In this document: positions 1 to 11,221 of the stretch, one piece after another
How positions within the stretch are numbered: the first letter of the stretch is position 1
How the letters are laid out: each line of letters opens with the position of its first letter
Source: Schizophyllum amplum
Lineage: Eukaryota; Basidiomycota; Agaricomycetes; Agaricales; Schizophyllaceae
Length of the DNA stretch: 64,000 nucleotides
Direction: 5' to 3'
NCBI GenBank assembly: GCA_007026445.1
Contig: VDMD01000096.1
Location: 32,133 to 96,132, forward strand
The notes under the pieces: generated by a model
The model's database searches: none
What the model saw: the letters and a program-made list of their open reading frames with translations, nothing else
Told to the model about the DNA's origin: nothing
Program-made: the position numbers and the translations under genes

Positions 1-2133
1 AGAGGAAAAACCAGAAACAGAAGAGATGAAGCAGAGTCGGACGCGTCTGCACAGGAAGATTGTTGACGGCATTTGTGGCAACAGACGATTTAGACGTCGA
101 CGATGAGTTCGTCGTTGTGCCTGTGTTGGTCGTCGTGCCTTGCGAGGCGTAACTCGAAGGCAGCTCCGAGCTGGAACTCAAAATGTGGAGGAGAGGACCA
201 TCGGTGGTTTCAACGCGTATCACGCGTGCAGTTGGGACGGCAGGAGGCGAGCCAGCCTGATGCGGCAAGCCGACATCCTGAATCGCACTCTGCAGCTGGA
301 TCAACAGAGTCGGCGAGCTCTGCGACATAACATGCTCTGCGCGAGTTGCCTCGGTGTGTCCTTCCTGTGGTGGCGCTGACCCGGCCAGCGGCGCAGACGG
401 TACAGTGTCCACTGCAGGAGTCGCAATATCGGCAGCAGAGGGAGTCCTCATGCATGGTGCGGCGCTGCTTGCACGTCTAGGACTGCCCGTCGCTTGTGCT
501 GGATCGTTCGCAGTGCGCCTAGCACTAGAACCTGCGCGATCATGTTGTTCACCGTCCCGTCGAATCTACGCGCCGTCATGAGCAAAGACATCATAGATCA
601 TACGCAAGCAACGCACGGAAGAGACGTTTTGCACCAAGCCCGGGCTATCGTTCATATTCTGAGGCATTCTATTGAGGGATTGTTCTCGACCAGAAGAACG
701 CCTCAGACGCGAAGGCGCAGGAACGGCACCAGCAGATGGGGTGCCCGCAGAGACGCTACCGCGCGGATTGTGGCCGCCGCGAACACGGTGGCCAATATGA
801 GAAGGGTCACGCGAAGCCACATACATAGCGAACGACCGGCTATGAGAGTCGCTTGACTCACGCGAGAACGAAGAGGTTCTCGAAGAGCCATGACCGTCGA
901 CTTCGTCGACGATGATCATAGGAGATCTACCATGTTCCAGACTTCTGCGCGTGGACGCCGAATGGAAGACGACATCGTCGTTATACGCCACAGTTGGCCG
1001 CGGTGGGCGCGGTGTAACGTAGACCGGCTGCCGCTGAATCTGTCTCGGTGTGCCGTGTTGAGGTGCATCACGACCTGCAGGGCCTCGACGGTGAAAAATG
1101 CGAGTCAAAGATAAAAAGCGACCACGAGGCTGTCCACGATCCCCTTGAGAGTCTTGCCTTCGATTATCAGCACCGTGCATACGGTCTCGCGGCGGGGCGG
1201 AGGTCACTCGCTGCCTCGACGGTCTTGTGCCAGCCTCTCTGCTGGAGATCGAGCGCGATCGCCCACGGAACGCGTGCCCAATCCGGCCGAGGAAATTGGA
1301 AGAAGTCGTTCGTGTACGTCCGCGAGATGAACGAGGACGGTAACCCCTCATGCTAGGAGTCCTTGATCGTGACCTTGACCTTGACCTTGACCTTGATGAG
1401 ACAGAGACCGAGTAGCGGCGGGAGTCTGAATATCTGGGTCGCGGTGGCACGGCAGGAAAGGGTGGGCCGTCGTCTTGGGCAGCGCAAGCGCTGTGATTGT
1501 CTGCTCTCCCCAACAAGAATCTGTGTCAGTGTGCATCAACTAACTGATTGGTAGACGTACAGACGGAGGGGTCGTGTGTAGTTCCCGGGGCGGAGGGGTA
1601 AAACATCTCAGTCGGCCCGGCGGTCGATACGCGGGAAGGACCGCCCGAATCCGCGTGCGCGTCGTCCCCCTCAGCCATGTAACGGCTCGCAAGAGGGTCT
1701 TCCGCATCACTAACGCCTTCTGGTACGCGGTCGGAAAGCTCGCAGCCAGTGGTAGAGGGAAACATGATCTCGGTGACCCCCGCGGCCGATGGATCCTCGA
1801 CCGGGACGCGGTCAACCTCTGGTGCAGCACGTTCTTCGTTTGCAGATACATGATCGTGGTCAGACGTTGTCCCATTCCCAGCAATCGGATTGTCTTCCGG
1901 CACCAACGACTCTTCTTCATGTGTGGCGCGTACGCTGTCAGACAGCGCGCTGCGAGCTGGAACAGACCCTTCAGCAGCGCGGTGACTGTCTTCACCCACG
2001 TAGCGAGCGTCCCGATTGATACGCCGTCTGTCTAAGCCACGGCCACAATCGTCAATGAGTACACCAGCTTCCGTGGCGCCTACACACCTCGCCGAAGTGA
2101 TGGCCCTCCAGGGAGTTCATCAGAGGAGGTCAT
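1..2133 (-). CDS. SR-rich low-complexity protein, C-terminus beyond the left edge
   Basis: Function not recognised. A four-exon model fits in phase: 2133-2088, 2031-1561, 1500-604 and 531 to the left edge, giving about 648 residues so far with no stop. The ATG at 2133 opens a 46-nt exon, and the introns are 56, 60 and 72 nt. Exon 2 is acidic and Ser/Thr/Pro-rich. Exon 3 begins around residue 172 and carries a perfect Ser-Arg dipeptide run near residue 205, encoded by a hexanucleotide tandem repeat, followed by basic and Ser-rich sequence. Exon 4 is Ser/Thr/Ala/Pro-rich. No folded domain is visible. The layout (tiny first exon, then a long disordered Pro/Ser-rich body) resembles the protein at 29387-31302, so an LRR-like C-terminal domain may lie outside the window; this is inference. 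A TATA-like run lies upstream near 2408-2416. Confidence 0.6.
1369..1397. repeat. GACCTT hexanucleotide tandem repeat in the SR-rich gene
   Basis: About four perfect copies of a 6-bp unit are followed by a diverged copy. On the minus strand the unit reads Ser-Arg, so copy-number change would lengthen or shorten the SR run without shifting the frame. Confidence 0.75.
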
Positions 2134-2469
2134 GTTATAGTACGTCCCGTTGTAAATGTTTATGATGCTCATGAGTGTAGGAAGGAGGTCGTGAGGGGTC
2201 GTGAACGCGAATCGTGAAATGCGGCGCAAGTCAAGGTGACAGGTGTAAACGGGGTCAAAGCGCGACTAGCGCCGTGAAAGACTGCCTTTTTGAGGTGTCA
2301 CATGGTCGCTATTGAGCCGAATCACGTGCACTATGTTGATTTTACGGAAGCAAAACAATACTTACCTGAAGCTTCAAGCTTAGGGAGGTTGGAGGGCTGG
2401 TCATCCACGTATATATAGTCATTAAATTCGTTATCGTGCTCGAGTCGTTACATTCTGCGTAAATCGTAT
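2134..2469. other. Intergenic, between two minus-strand genes
   Basis: This stretch has no convincing exon. It contains a TATA-like run near 2408-2416 that could serve the minus-strand gene starting at 2133. Nothing else is recognised. Confidence 0.5.
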
Positions 2470-3303
2470 CTACATCATCGGCGGTACAAATTTGGCATCA
2501 ACAGAGGGGCAGTCTGGACAAGCTTTCCGGGCCAAAGCAATGCACTCCTCCGCCACATTAGGGGAGTTGAGATGCTGGATTTGGAGCCTTTCATCGATCT
2601 CGAAAGAAATGCATTGAATAGACAGAGGCGGCCCCGTAGCTGCGCAATACCTGCACCAATCAAAGAGGTAGTCGCACGCTTCCTGCCATGACTTGTCCTG
2701 TCGTTTGCCATCCGCGTTGAGAACGCTCAGGGTGGCGCCAACATGCATGGAGATGTCGACGGGGCCAGGCCAGCCGTGAGGGCGACGGACGTGAGTGATC
2801 GCGCGTTTCTCGAGAGGGACATACTCAGGCGCCAAAGGAGTCTTTTGAGGCGCATGAGCGGGATTCAGCATGATGGGACGGTATTGCATGTCAAAAGTTG
2901 GAGAGGTCCGATGGATATGAGGGGCGGTAGATGCAGGAACATCTTGAAATGGAATGGGTGGTAGCTCGTCATTCTCGGCGAAGTCAGAGTCGTCCTCAGG
3001 CGACAGCGGCTCATCGTCAATTATAGTGTCACGACCGGTGAATGAGACGTGACAGTTCCCACGACGACGAGGCGCGCCGTGAGCGCGTAGCGCACTGCGT
3101 CGAAGAGGAGGGGTGACACGAATGACACCGGCCACAAATATGTCTGGGTCGGTCCAGTCGCGAACTTGACTGCCAGCGACCCTGAGATCGTCGAGAAAGT
3201 CCTGCGCCTTGAAGCCAGTTTGTTCAATGGCGGCGTCCGCAAGATGTGACGTGCGCCTAGTTTCAGACGCATTATTCAGGGTGTCGTTGGCTGATCGTGG
3301 CAT
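2470..3303 (-). CDS. Hypothetical protein, 277 aa, single exon
   Basis: Not recognised. One uninterrupted frame runs from the ATG at 3303 to the stop at 2470. The open frame extends further upstream, but only without an ATG, and the 3303 start has good context. The N-terminal third is polar. An acidic, Pro-rich stretch (around residues 110-150) is followed by a more ordered C-terminal half containing HGWPGPVDISMHVG and a Cys-rich end (CDYLFDWCRYC, then KACPDCPS). No membrane segment or signal peptide is evident. The unbroken frame, codon composition and a TATA box about 145 bp upstream support a real gene; the role is unknown. Confidence 0.6.
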   Translation of the reverse strand: MPRSANDTLNNASETRRTSHLADAAIEQTGFKAQDFLDDLRVAGSQVRDWTDPDIFVAGVIRVTPPLRRSALRAHGAPRRRGNCHVSFTGRDTIIDDEPLSPEDDSDFAENDELPPIPFQDVPASTAPHIHRTSPTFDMQYRPIMLNPAHAPQKTPLAPEYVPLEKRAITHVRRPHGWPGPVDISMHVGATLSVLNADGKRQDKSWQEACDYLFDWCRYCAATGPPLSIQCISFEIDERLQIQHLNSPNVAEECIALARKACPDCPSVDAKFVPPMM

Positions 3304-3748
3304 TGCCGGAGGTAGCGCAAATGGCAGGGCGATGGGCGCCACGACGGCTTGAAGAACGTGGACAGTCTCCGGGGCCCGTGTCAGCGGGGAGTTTCGAGCG
3401 CAGGTGGTTGGACAGGGCCACGAGCAGTCAGTGCAGCGTGCACTGGGTTTATAAGGGCTCAGGTCCAATTGAACCCTTTTGGAAACAATAGAGCCGCCCG
3501 AGCATCGGAGAAGGTCCAGCAGAGGGTAGTAGACCTATGGATTTAGCCTTCAGGTGAGAACAATTGAGCACCGTAGCTTCGGGAATTGGAAGGAAAGAGG
3601 TGGTCCCTTGTCGTTGTTGAACATGGTGGATCGGGAAAGGCACGAAGTTGGCACGAAGAGTCACACATAACGGTCCGCCGGACTCGGCCCGGTGCGAGTC
3701 GTCGCCGGACCTCTCGTGCATGTTGGAGTCCATCTGGAGTCCACCATC
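3304..3748. other. Divergent intergenic region
   Basis: It separates the minus gene at 3303 from the plus gene at 3749. Apart from the minus-strand TATA box, no gene or RNA is seen. Confidence 0.5.
3447..3456 (-). promoter_or_regulatory. TATA box for the gene starting at 3303
   Basis: On the minus strand this reads CCTTATAAAC, about 145 bp before the ATG at 3303. That would imply a leader of about 110 nt. Confidence 0.45.
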
Positions 3749-5228
3749 ATGTCAGCGCCGCCAACGTCCTCGTCGTTGTCTTCGGTGGTCTCGAACCTCG
3801 TTCGAGCATCTATGGGCTCCTCTGTCTCACCAACTGTCACCGACGCCGACCTCGACCGCCACGTCGCCGAACTCATCCTGAAAGAGGCCAAGAAGAAGGC
3901 CGAGAAATATCAGGAGACTGGCATTCGAGCGTACCTTGCCCCCAGTCTGTGCGTCATTACTCTAGACGGCGGTGCTCTCTACTGCCGTCAAATGTGTATT
4001 GGTATGCTCATCTCGCCACAGACACGACGCCAACGCGCCAAGACCCAACAAGCGCTTCCTGTCCTCCATCATCAAGAGCACAGATGACCACAACCGCACA
4101 CTGCTGCGCGCACAAGCGGAGGCCGCTGAAGAGATTCAGCGCGCTCGGCGGGAGGAGGAAAAGCGCGAGCGCATGAAGCGCGCGGAGGAGGCGGCCGCGA
4201 GTCGACGCAGTCGTGGGGAAGGCAGCAGCCGTGGCGAGCGCAGCAGTCGCCACAGAGACGATAGGCGCTCCGGTAGACGGGACGAGGGTCGCTCAAGCAG
4301 GCGCGAGGAAGAGCGTTCCAGTAGAAGGGAGGTGGAACACACCAGCCGCCGCCCCCGCGAAAGCTCGCGCCGACATCGCGTCGCGGACGACGAGACGTGG
4401 GACCGTTGGGACGGGCGCACAGAAGAGAGGGACAAGAAACGCAAGCGACGCGTGTGGGAGAACGAGGACGACGAGCCGGATGAAGCGAACAAAGAGGGCC
4501 ATTCGCACCGTCGTCGCCGCTCGCGCTCTTGTGACAAGTCAGACAAGGAGGACCGCAAGCGCCAATCACGCAGGAAGCGCTCACGCTCCAAGGACGAGGA
4601 TGAACGCCCTCACCATCGTCGCCGTAGCCCTGCCCCAGAGTCCGACGCAGAGCCCTCACGCAAGCACAGCCGCCGCCACCGCAGCCGCGAGCGTCACCAT
4701 CGTTCCCGCCGACGCTCCCGCTCCCCCTCCTCATCAGCGGCGCGCGACGACGCACCTCCCACCAAGATCAAGCGCACTCGGTCCCCTTCCCCCGCCTCCC
4801 GCGGCGAAGGCTCCTCCCGTCGCTCGCCCTCCAACACCTTCCCCTCGCGCTCAAGCTCGCTTACGCCAGGTCCCACGCCACCGCTGCCGTCCAAGATGGA
4901 CAAGTACTTCGAGGAAGACTACGACCCTCGCCTCGACGTCGACCAGCTCCCCGCCGCGCCGCACGTGCCTGCAACTGGCCTTATCGACAGCGCGCAGTTC
5001 GAGGGCTGGGACGCCATGCTCGATCTTCTCCGCCGGCGCAAGGAGGACAAGGAGAGCAAGAAGCGCCTGGAGCGCCTCGGCTTCGACCCGGACGCGTATA
5101 AAGCGCCAACCGGTAGCTTCGGCGACGCATGGGGAGGCAGCAGCGGGGGCACGGACGTCATGAACATCCAGTACAATAAACGCGGCACGGTGCGGGAGTG
5201 GGATATGGGGAAGGACAACAGCTTTTAG
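3749..5228 (+). CDS. Arg/Ser-rich nuclear-type protein, putative splicing-related
   Basis: Two exons, 3749-3930 and 4022-5228, join in phase to give 462 residues. The N-terminal ~100 residues are ordered: a helical segment (ELILKEAKKKAEKYQETG) is followed by NKRFLSSIIKSTDDHN. Next come a charged coiled-coil stretch (REEEKRERMKRAEEAA) and about 200 residues of dense RS/RE/RD/RH repeats typical of nuclear-speckle splicing proteins. The last ~110 residues are ordered again, with MDKYFEEDYDPRLDV, FEGWDAMLDLLRRRK and a Gly-rich tail ending in WDMGKDNSF. The two conserved ends joined by an RS linker suggest a conserved fungal family, which I cannot name. Role in pre-mRNA processing is inferred from composition only. 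It is convergent with importin-9, with 116 bp between stops. Confidence 0.75.
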
Positions 5229-5344
5229 GTGATCGCGGGATATGAAGCAAGCAGTAGGGAACACATGTAAGTACATATAGTTAGGGAACTTCCAGTATTT
5301 TGTATAGTCGTCGTCTCCAACCCGTCTTCGCGCCACCAATCTGT

Positions 5345-8300
5345 CTACTGCGAGACAGCTCTTTGCACGACACCCTGTTCTTCGGGAGACAACTGTGACA
5401 CGAGTTGGGAAAAGTTCGAAGTGTTGTGTGCTGCGCAATCCCGGAGGAAAGAAACGAGGTGGGACTGTAAAATATTCAGAGTCAAACACAAGTAACTGTG
5501 ACTGGCAATACCAGTGCGCACCTGCATGTCCATCTGCGATATCGGGTCGTTCTTCAGATCCTCGTCATCATCATCGTCTAGGACATCGTCGTTGTCGAAC
5601 TTGACGCCCCGTGGGCCAATCATCTCCGACAGGAAGGCGAACTCGTCCTTCGTGAAGCCCTGCGAGTTGACCTTTCCACCGACGTCGGTACCGTCCTCTT
5701 CCCAGTCGTCGTCCTTACAGTAACATGAGCGCATGCTATTAAACATAGCGAGATCTACGCACCCCGTCTTCCGAGTTCACATCCGCCTCGTCGATGGCAC
5801 CCATTGCCGCGGACTCCCCACCCGTAAGTAGATCGCGTACAATAATCTTGAGCGCCTTCACCGGGAACGGCACCGCCGTAAACTCATGCGGAACTACAGC
5901 ACTCTAGTCAGCAAACGTCGCATATCATACACTGAATACAACGCGCACTCTTCTTCGTCCGCGAGCGCGTCATGATGACTGAGAAAAAGGATTCGGTTCG
6001 GCGGTAGGCGTGCGCGGGGTACGGACGGGACTCACCATTCTTCGTCTCTGGACGCAGGATGATGTCCCCCTTGACCGTCACCTGCTGCAGACTGGGCCGC
6101 GCTGCGCGCAGCAGCTCGCACAGACCGAGAGTGCTCACACGCCCAGGCCAGAAGCCCTGGAATGTCTCCGCGTTCTCGCACCACGTCTGCAGAAGCACGT
6201 CCAGCCCGGAGCGCCCGCCGACGTTGATGCCCTCGAGCAGTTGCAGCACCGTGTCGCGCTGGCTGGTGATGAGGAAAGCGAAGGGAATCACGAGGCTCTG
6301 AGCAGACATGACAGTCAGATACACGGTTAGAAGGCCAAGGGGGTTTCAGAGGCGCACCTGCAAGAACGTCGCCGTCTTTGCGGTAAGCATGCGGTTGACC
6401 ATGGCCTGCAGAAGCTCGGGCAAAACAGGGAGGACAGTATCGCCGGCGTTGCGCAAGAGGTGAATGATGAGGTCGCCAATGAAGAGCCCGCCAGATTCGT
6501 CCTCGCTTTGCAGCACCCTCGCTATCAAAGCGAGGACGTGCTCGAGACCGCCGCGGCTGCCGTCCGACCAGGCGGCGAGCTGCTTGCAGTCTTTGCGGAC
6601 GATCGTGGTGAGGCATGACACTCCATTCTGTGAGCGTGGTCAGGAAGACTACACGACACGCAGCTGTACCGCTGACCTGCAAGACGTCGCGGTCCTCCGA
6701 CTGCCCGAGGCAGTGGAACAGGCTTGGAGCCATAGCGGCAACGAACCCGTCGCCGAGTCCACCCTGCGGCGCACCCTTGACCATACTGGTGATAAGCTCG
6801 ATGCCCGTCGACGTGACCCACGATTCCTCAGGCTTCGCCTCCGCCAGGTTCGAGCACAGCTCCGGTAGCGCCTTCTGCACCACCGCCTGGTAGACACCGC
6901 TGGCCTTCGACGATGCCAATGCCTCGAAAATGTCACTCAGAATTGACTCGAAGATCGGGTCTGCGCATCTGTGAGCCACGGTCATGGTCGTTTTCAAAGA
7001 CCCCCTGACCTTTGTTGTTCTTTTTCCAGACCTCCAGTAGCGCGGCGACGAGCGACTGCGCCAGATCAGGCGTCAACCACTTGCCGTCGTCCACCTGCAC
7101 TACCACGGACATCGTCTCCAGAACCAAAGACAGCGCATCGTCAGACGTGTCCAGCAGGAATGGGCCGAGATCTTTCGCAATGCGCGAGACGAATGGGACC
7201 ATAGCCGAGTCCTCCGCGCCTTGGCAGAAGCTAATGCGCGTCAGCAGGCGGTCACTCACACTATCTGACCGGACACTGACTTATGCACAGCACGGACAGC
7301 GGACACTTTGACTGGCACGCCGGCGTCGCTGGCCTCGATCACCTGAATGGCGGCGTCGAGGTATTGACCCGCGAGTTGCAAAGGCAGGAGCTTCGCGTAC
7401 TGACTAGCAAAGACAAAGCCTCGGCCCTGCAAAAAGGGTTGCGCTATGTTTCGTGAGCGGGCATGTCGCCAGACAGCCGAGATGGACTCACCGGACAGTC
7501 CCAAGACTGACGGAACGATATCACGCAGGATGTACTCGACGTCAATAGGCTTAGGTCGTCCGGAATCTACTTCATCCTCGACGCAGTCTAGTATCGCCTC
7601 CGACTGCGAGCCGATGGAGGCGAGCGAGGCTTCAAGAGGGCGCCACCTAAATGAGACTGAATATATGTGCATCATGAATAGAGAGATGTCGCACCAATCA
7701 TCCTGACCGCCATCGCGCGCCTGCTGCGAGGACTGAACCATATGCTGCAGCAGCGACTGGCACGTCGATGCCGTTTTTGCCCCCTCGCGCTCCATAAGGA
7801 CCTGGGCATATTGAGCATGGTGGGGACTGCGGGCTATGATACCTTCATACCGCAAGCACGTCAAAGCCGGCCACACGAACGCTGTACTCCTGCGTCTCGT
7901 CGTCTTCTTGTGCCACAAATGCATTCGCGTTGCTCGCCCAGGTCTCTTCCTAAGGAAAATCAGACTAGTACAGGGGGAAAATGGCACTTGATTTACATCC
8001 TCGTCAGTCATCTGCGCGTAGTTGAACACTGCAGAAATGACAGCAGTGAGATTGTCACCCTCAAACCAGGCCTTCGCCTTGCCGCCGCGAATGACTGATG
8101 ATAGGAAGTCCAGGATGGGGCAAATGAGCTGTGGCAAATGGATCGTCTCGTCCTCGGAGGACGGAGGCGGCGACTCTGTTGCCGACAGGTAGTACTGCTG
8201 GAAGGCCGGGAAGACCGTTTGCAGATGGTTGAGGGCTGAGTTCAAGATGTCGGGAAGGAAGGTGACCATGGCGCGCGGGAAGGAGGTGTGGATGATGTCT

Positions 8301-9384
8301 AGAGTCTTCGTCCATGGTCAGCCTCGGCGCATACAACGCGACAACACGGCCCACCTTGAATATCTGGATGCGGATCAATAAACCATCCCACTCTGGCTTA
8401 TTGAGATCCTGGCTGGGGTCGATGCTGAGGAGGACCCTGAAAGCCTCCAGCCAAGTAGGAAGAATGGACGTCGTGGCCTCCTTAACGGCTTGGGGATGTT
8501 GATCCTTCACCATAAACAATGCCTCCACGCATTGTTGGAACACGGATACTGTTCGAGCACGAGTGATTGCACCGTATTGCTGTAGAGCATATAAGAAGAG
8601 GATATTTTTCGGGGTGCGGCCCACTCACCTCGGCGCCACCGAGGACATTGAGAAGGACGGGGAGGAGTTCACGCAGGATAGGGAGGATCTGGTCCTCTGA
8701 TAGGTCTGCCTTGATGAATTCGGCGAACACCTGCATAGCACCGTGGACGGAGTTTGGTGATCCGGAGGACAAGAGGCTGATGAGTGAAGCCAGCAGTTCG
8801 GGGTTCTCGTCGGGCCAGTCGGCGTTGGCTAATGTAGACATGGTGCGAGCCTGGAATATAATCAGTGCTTCAGCACATACGAAAGACGCGTTCACGCACG
8901 CAGAGGGAACGGATCTTGCGATCGGGATCGGACAAGCCCTGGAAGACCATTTGACGGACTGCAGCTTTTGTCTGCGCGTACATTAGTCTATGTGAGAGGT
9001 GAGTCATCGTAGGGATGCACCTCCTGAGGTGGCGCAGGCCCCCGGAACTGGGGAAAGATGGGGGACCATCGCTCGACGACGTATTTCCTGAGCACGATGC
9101 TGGCCGAGTGCGCACAAATCAGGACGCGTATTACGCACGATCACGCGTAGTACTCATCTGTCTCAACGGAAGCTCTGCTTCGGAGGACAGCGCAAGTTGC
9201 GCGAGGGACACGCCGGTCTCTGATCGATCCAGCAGGTTCAGTCAAGCGGCGCGTAGTATGCAGGTGAGCACGGACCCGGGAGAGCAGAGAGCTCGGCAAG
9301 CTTGAGTTCGGCGGATATTCTGACATTTGGGTTGGAGTTGAGCGTCGCGGTTAGACACTCGGCGAGCTGGGCGACGGAGGACAT
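5345..9384 (-). CDS. Importin-9 / karyopherin Kap114 homologue
   Basis: A nuclear transport receptor of the importin-beta superfamily. Kap114/importin-9 carries histones H2A-H2B, TBP and other basic cargo into the nucleus in a Ran-dependent way. The ATG at 9384 begins MSSVAQLAECLTATLNSNPN, a HEAT-repeat 1 start. The importin-beta N-terminal domain follows across short exons, including LPLRQIVLRKYVVERWSP and AAVRQMVFQGLSDPDRKIRS. HEAT-type helices continue throughout (for example LTMDEDSRHHPH is intronic noise, whereas LLASLISLLSSGSPNSVHGA is coding). Near the C-terminus an acidic stretch (DDVLDDDDDEDLKNDPISQM) matches the acidic region of this family, and the protein ends PEEQGVVQRAVSQ. The span of 4 kb with a dozen or more short introns gives roughly 1,000 residues, normal for the family. 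Exact internal splice sites were not all fixed. Confidence 0.88.
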
Positions 9385-9837
9385 GGTGGGGGAGAGCAAG
9401 TTGGGGATTCAGACGCGAAAACGCGAAGCGTCACACGGTGACAATCTGTCACGGCTCTCCTCCTCATGCACTTTCGCACTTTCGCTTCACTTTGAACGCC
9501 TCAAATGGCTAAAAGCTGTTTGGGTAGCGCAGAACAAGATCTGGGGATTTGGAGTTGTTTCCACGCTCTTCATCGTAGTAGTGCATATCTCTATGACATC
9601 TTTTTTAAAATAAGGGACGGAACAGAACGTGAATGCACGAAGTACATACTGTAAAGCGCATACGTTACATTGAAGACGACTGGGTGTAAGCGATGTATCT
9701 CGAGGACTACACCTTCGCTATGCGTTTTATCGGCACGACTGATATCCGTTCCAATATATATCACTCGTTCAGCATAACTCAAGTACAACAAGCGCCGGAT
9801 ACTCACCTTGAGCTCTCAACTGTTGGACGTCACTAGC
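9385..9837. other. Intergenic, upstream of importin-9
   Basis: No convincing exon. A donor-like site on the minus strand just after the F-box stop (near 9806) does not lead to a plausible continuation. Otherwise empty. Confidence 0.4.
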
Positions 9838-10542
9838 TCAGTGCATCTGCGCGAGATGTATGAGCTGCAAGCCGGTAGCCAAGTTTGTGGAGAACAACAA
9901 CAGAAGATCTGTCTTACAGGACCCCGGGCCGGTCCCCCAAGGGAGCACGGTGCGCGTGATGACCTGCTTCAGCTGGCACATCGACCCAGGCGGGCACGCA
10001 AGCAGGGGCCTCAGCACCATATCCCCATCCCGTATCTCCAGCACGAACTCCTTCCACCGTCCCGGGTGCGCAGCGACGGCCACGAAGAGCGCCCTGCACG
10101 CGTCCTGCGCGTGGCTGTCCGTCTGGCGCAGGTTGAGCGTCAGTGGCAGCGTGCCCGCGCGTTGCACGCAGAGCTCAACGATGCGCGCGGGGTCCGCGGG
10201 CAGACGATGCCCGAAGTCGAGCGCGGCCCAGAGCTCGGGCAGCCCGAGCGCGACTTGTTGCCAGCGGCGGCAGACGTGCTGGAGGGTGATCGCGCATGTG
10301 AGCTGCGTGTGCTGCCCGAAGTCGAGGGTGGGCGAGGGGAAGGCGATCGGGCCCTGGGAGGGGATGTCGACAAGGGAGGTGGGGTCGCCGCACATGAGGA
10401 ATATCATACGAAGCAGCTCGACGGGGAGCTGATGGACTGCGGGTTCTGCAGATTCTTCCTCGGGAGGGGACCTGATGGGAGAAGGAGGCCTATATATTTC
10501 TTCTGGATAGTCAACTAATGCGCGCGAAGGATGGCACCCCAT
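9838..10542 (-). CDS. F-box protein, short, possibly truncated
   Basis: The ATG at 10542 starts MGCHPSRALVDYPEE, and the stop is at 9838 (234 aa). An F-box is visible from about residue 30 (VHQLPVELLRMIFLMCGDP), followed by CRRWQQVALGLPELWAAL, the usual second half of fungal F-boxes. Such proteins bind Skp1 in SCF ubiquitin ligases and recruit substrate through C-terminal repeats. Here the chain stops soon after the first LRR-like strand (LATGLQLIHLAQMH), whereas the relative at 27695-29282 runs to 480 residues. It is therefore either a short variant or truncated by an early stop. An in-frame upstream ATG at 10701 would add a Pro-rich leader; I prefer 10542. Confidence 0.65.
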   Translation of the reverse strand: MGCHPSRALVDYPEEIYRPPSPIRSPPEEESAEPAVHQLPVELLRMIFLMCGDPTSLVDIPSQGPIAFPSPTLDFGQHTQLTCAITLQHVCRRWQQVALGLPELWAALDFGHRLPADPARIVELCVQRAGTLPLTLNLRQTDSHAQDACRALFVAVAAHPGRWKEFVLEIRDGDMVLRPLLACPPGSMCQLKQVITRTVLPWGTGPGSCKTDLLLLFSTNLATGLQLIHLAQMH

Positions 10543-11221
10543 GATAGGATGAGAGCGCTGATGGAGGGATGAGGTGAAGGAGAGTGAATGATAAAGGGTT
10601 CGATGATGAAGTGGCAGTGGTGGGGATGAAGCGGCGGTAGGAGTAGGGTGTATCTGGGCTGGGACCGCTTTTGAGGGCGGGAGGAATGCTATTGTTCCCA
10701 TTCCTGCGCTGCACTGACCTGCGCAGTCTTCTTCAGCCACGCAGAACGATGGACACAGCACGCACTCCCTTCTCCCGCCTTCGGCATCCCAGAAGAAGCG
10801 AGCCAATCGCAATGAACGTTCTGGTGCCAATCAAGACTGTATTGAACATGTATAGAAGGACATCGATGGGGGGGACGATAGACAATGGAACGAAGGGGAC
10901 CGAAGAATTGTCGCAGTAAAATATCGACATGCCGTTCCCTCTCACGTAGAAACGACACTTCCTAGACTGCTTCGGTCTCTGAGACCCAGAGCTCGCTTGC
11001 GCAAGCTTCTGGCACTGCACCGACGGTCGAGCGTCTGCACCGGGCAGCGTGGCATGTCCCATGGTTTGATCGAAGAAACAAGAAAATTTGGGACGGTCTT
11101 TTATACCGCGTCCGGACAGGGGCTTCCCACGATCAGGTGCCCCGGCCCGTGCGCGCTCGGAATTTCGCCCCGAGGGCTTGCTTGCAGAGGACCAGAGACC
11201 GGACGAGCACCGACCGCGACA
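10543..11221. other. Divergent intergenic region, F-box / uS15m
   Basis: A 679-bp stretch between divergent genes. Small open frames occur on both strands but none has a domain or consistent splicing. No RNA gene is seen. Confidence 0.4.

Noticed and set aside
1526..1560. Acceptor at the first CAG after the donor at 1560
   Set aside because: That junction puts the SR exon out of frame or meets a stop. The later AG just before 1500 gives a 60-nt intron and a correct phase.
4072..4755. Long minus-strand frames opposite the RS-rich gene
   Set aside because: Reverse reading of RS repeats yields long open frames by composition. No ATG-led gene or domain is supported.
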